A stretch of 64,000 nt of DNA from Gambelia wislizenii (Eukaryota > Chordata > Lepidosauria > Squamata > Crotaphytidae), in NCBI GenBank assembly GCA_030847615.1, contig JAUMIR010000004.1, positions 272,203,501 through 272,267,500 on the forward strand, written 5' to 3'. Positions within the stretch are counted from its first letter, which is position 1; each line of letters opens with the position of its first letter. The translations under genes and the position numbers were made by a program. Below are positions 61,451-64,000 of the stretch, in pieces. The notes beneath the pieces are model-generated. The model made no database searches. It saw nothing but the letters and a program-made list of their open reading frames with translations, and was not told where the DNA came from.

Positions 61451-63237
61451 CCCATTTGGGGTTGGGATGTACAGCACTGTACTTCTTGCTCCCCCCAGAC
61501 CCCTCTTCCTATGCCACCTCCGCCTCCTCCTCCTGTCACCTCCTTGTGCTTTTGTTCTGATATAGTGAATTGTGGGGAAAGCGCCTTGCCCAGCATGCAG
61601 CACTAGTAGGTTCCTTCATTGTGAACCTCCCGGAAGTATTTGGTTGGAAGTAGACTAGCTGGACCAGACGGAGCTAACTGTTCTGTTTGTAGGGAGCACC
61701 GTTCAATTGTTGAAGGCAGGTAACAACGTAAAATTTATAGACTATAAAACAATAGGAGGTATGTAGGGTTAGCTGTATGCTAAACCCTTTCTCTCCTGTT
61801 ACTTAAACCAGGGGCGGCTAGAAGAGTTCAGGTTTGAGAATTCTCCATTGTTATTTTACTCGAACTTCAAGGTCCACCAGCCTGGGGTGAAAGATGTTCC
61901 TTTATCATTAATAAATTAAATGTAGGATTTAGTTTGAGTCTCAGAACTGAGAGTTGTTGACAATTCTATGCTTGCACAGTATAATTTAGACTGAGTTAGC
62001 TTGGTGCTGTTCTGAAATACTTGGAGTGGGGCAAGTTCTATTTCAGATCATCTCTAGACATCTAAAGCCACCTTTCTTTGGGTTCTCTGTGTTTTTTCAC
62101 TTCCAGGAAACAATCTGGTATGTATTTAGTGTGAGAGGTCTTTCTTTCCAACCTGGTACAAAGTTCTTATGTTTAGTACAGCCCCCCCCCCGTCCTGGGA
62201 CAAATTGAAGGCTAATTGAATTTGAGAATTTAATAAATATCTGCGGGGGATGTACTCCAATACAGTATTTTTCTAAAATTTGGAAAGAGAGATGCATTTG
62301 CTGCAACCCAGAAAAAATGATGGGCTCTTCCAAGCACAGTTTAGAAAGTGATTTGTCAGAGAACCCTGGAGAAAAAAAAGTCTTGTTTGGGTGTTACGCT
62401 AAACAGACAGTACAAAAGCTGTGAGCAGTCGCCCAGAATTTTTTTTATTTATTTTTTGTTGGTACCCCATGATCCTTGTTGCCATCTCTTACTACATCAT
62501 TTAAATCCTAACCTGCTTTCATAACAACAGAGTTTCTTTTTTGTTATAACCAGCTGTTCAGCCCCACTCCACCATTTCTTTTCACTGCCATCTCACTTGG
62601 TGGCATTGCTTTTGTCCTTGACCAGGATGCTCTGAGACCTAGTTTTGATGGGCTTCCTTCTGAGTACTACTGGAAGCCAAAAATCCTCCTAGCTAATGCT
62701 TTTAGAGCTGCTGTCACAATGCTCTCTTATTGTCTGAATGAGCCATCCTGCTAACGAGAGTAACAGTAATGCACTTTTTTAAAAAAATCAGTGGAATATA
62801 CAATAAATGATATTATAGAAGGAAAACAGAGTTAAAATAATTAAATTGTAATTGTGTCAAACAATTCCTATTGGAGAATTCAGAGGCATAGTTTTCAAGG
62901 GGAAACAGTGTGAAAATAGAATTGGGTGTGTGTGTGTGTGTGTGTCACATTGGAAAATTGAGCATGGTGTAGGTAGAGGGTACGTGTATACATGTGCAGC
63001 AACGTGGTGCCACTGGATGTTGTCCTTGGACTGAACTTAAATAAAGCATTGCTAAACTAAAATTTTGTACTGCAGGAACAACTCATCATAATTATGGTAT
63101 AAAATGAGAGGGGCATGGAAGCCTCAGTCTAATCCATGCCTTTCCCCATAGCATTAAAGCCTTACGGTCAGCATATTTGGTATTCCTTGCCCTGGCTCTT
63201 CAAAAGTTTCATAGAACATTCCGAGGCAGGGAATGAC
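61451..63237 (+). other. Presumed first intron of the rightward gene, no feature recognised
   Basis: Sequence returns to AT-rich. Contents noted: a poly-C run near 62182-62191 and a GT microsatellite at about 62927-62945. No coding exon was found. Confidence 0.4.
62927..62945 (+). repeat. GT dinucleotide microsatellite
   Basis: About nine GT units in GGGTGTGTGTGTGTGTGTGTGTCAC. Confidence 0.9.
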
Positions 63238-63439
63238 TACAGTTGGACCCCTGTATTCGCAGGGGTTGGGATCCTGCATTTACTGTGAGTAACAGCAAAC
63301 CCTATTACAATAAAGGACATCTGGTAAAAACATACCATAGATTTGGGTTGGAGGACTATGGTATGTGTCTCCTATTTTGTGTTTCACAGAAAATTGAAAT
63401 GGTGGATATTGGTTCTGGGGATACAGCGGCCTGACTGTA
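63238..63439. mobile_element. Mariner/Tigger-type MITE
   Basis: TACAGTTGGACCCCTGTATT and GATACAGCGGCCTGACTGTA are inverted termini bounded by TA. The interior (AGCAAACCCTATTACAATAAAGG) matches the 28.2 kb copy. Confidence 0.85.
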
Positions 63440-64000
63440 TTTAATGGGTTTGCTTTCCTGGGGGAAGACTGGTCTAATGTGGGTTTTCTGGGACATAATC
63501 TTGGACCAGAAAAGGACATAATCTTGTATGCTTCTCCTTCCTCTCACTCACCCAACTTAAGTCAAGACTTCTTGGTTTGTTAAACAGCACTTTGCTGTGA
63601 TGCTTGAACTAAATGTACAGAGCACATAGTTTGAATACTCTGTACAGATAAAAGCTGGAAATCATAATTTGATCTTTTTCCTAAGGATGAGTTTCCTGAC
63701 TCAGCAAATTATGTTTTAGAAAATTAGGAAATCAAATGTCATAGAGCATACAAACAGATGGCAGATTCCCACTCTTAACAAACTGGGAATGTAAAATCAG
63801 AACCAGGCCAATCTCTATGAGTAGAGCTGTAAATTTCTCAGAAACCTGAAGCTGCAGAAATGTTTTTGTTTTTTTGGTAAAAGTGAAATACTGAGGCACT
63901 AATTTCCTTCTGAAACCTAAACTTTTCTTCTGTTAGACCTAAACCCAGTTGTTAATACCTCCTAAAAATAGGCCCATGCAGTCAGTGGAAATTTGGTAAG

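Noticed and set aside
59300..61610. Many overlapping ORFs of 60-233 codons on both strands in the GC-rich region
   Set aside because: They occur in all frames, have low-complexity Pro/Arg/Ser composition, show no known domain, and are expected from CpG-island base composition.
1..64000. Bacterial-type features: operons, CRISPR arrays, riboswitches, tRNA or rRNA genes
   Set aside because: The window is vertebrate nuclear DNA. No repeat-spacer array was seen, and no intact tRNA or rRNA gene was recognised apart from the tRNA-like head of a SINE.

Overview
This is a vertebrate nuclear window, almost certainly from a squamate reptile (lizard or snake). The evidence is intron-containing genes, a GC-rich CpG-island promoter, and a repeat load typical of squamates: CR1 and L2 LINEs, a young L1, a tRNA-derived SINE with a Bov-B-like tail, a DIRS-like gag remnant, hAT remnants and many mariner-type MITEs with TA target sites. 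Species was not determined.

Layout. 1-13.3 kb is repeat-rich intergenic DNA: an antisense CR1 with its endonuclease, TIR elements, a DIRS-like gag relic, a probable LTR and a CR1 tail split by a MITE. 13.48-14.53 kb holds the single-exon MOS kinase gene on the minus strand. 14.5-20.7 kb is intergenic and contains one exon-shaped SLCO3A1-like fragment (18.7-19.2 kb, minus) with intact reading frame and splice sites. About 20.7-27.5 kb holds the coding end of PLAG1 on the minus strand: a long repeat-poor 3'UTR, a large coding exon, a 541-bp intron and the first coding exon, preceded by a 27-codon uORF. 27.5-60.4 kb is read as the PLAG1 upstream (5'UTR) intron or introns; a nearly full-length ORF2 L1 (48.8-52.3 kb, 17-bp target-site duplication) sits in it. 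About 59.3-61.45 kb is a CpG island serving PLAG1 leftward and a rightward gene. From known amniote gene order (MOS-PLAG1-CHCHD7) the rightward gene is probably CHCHD7, but only a candidate non-coding first exon is in view. 61-64 kb would be its first intron.

MOS (oocyte MAPK-pathway kinase) and PLAG1 (zinc-finger activator) are neighbours by conserved synteny and do not form an operon or pathway. No wholly new system was found. The most unusual items are the isolated SLCO3A1-like exon, two back-to-back perfect hairpins at 29.5 kb, the in-frame uORF just before the PLAG1 start, and a minisatellite that appears to have expanded inside a MITE.
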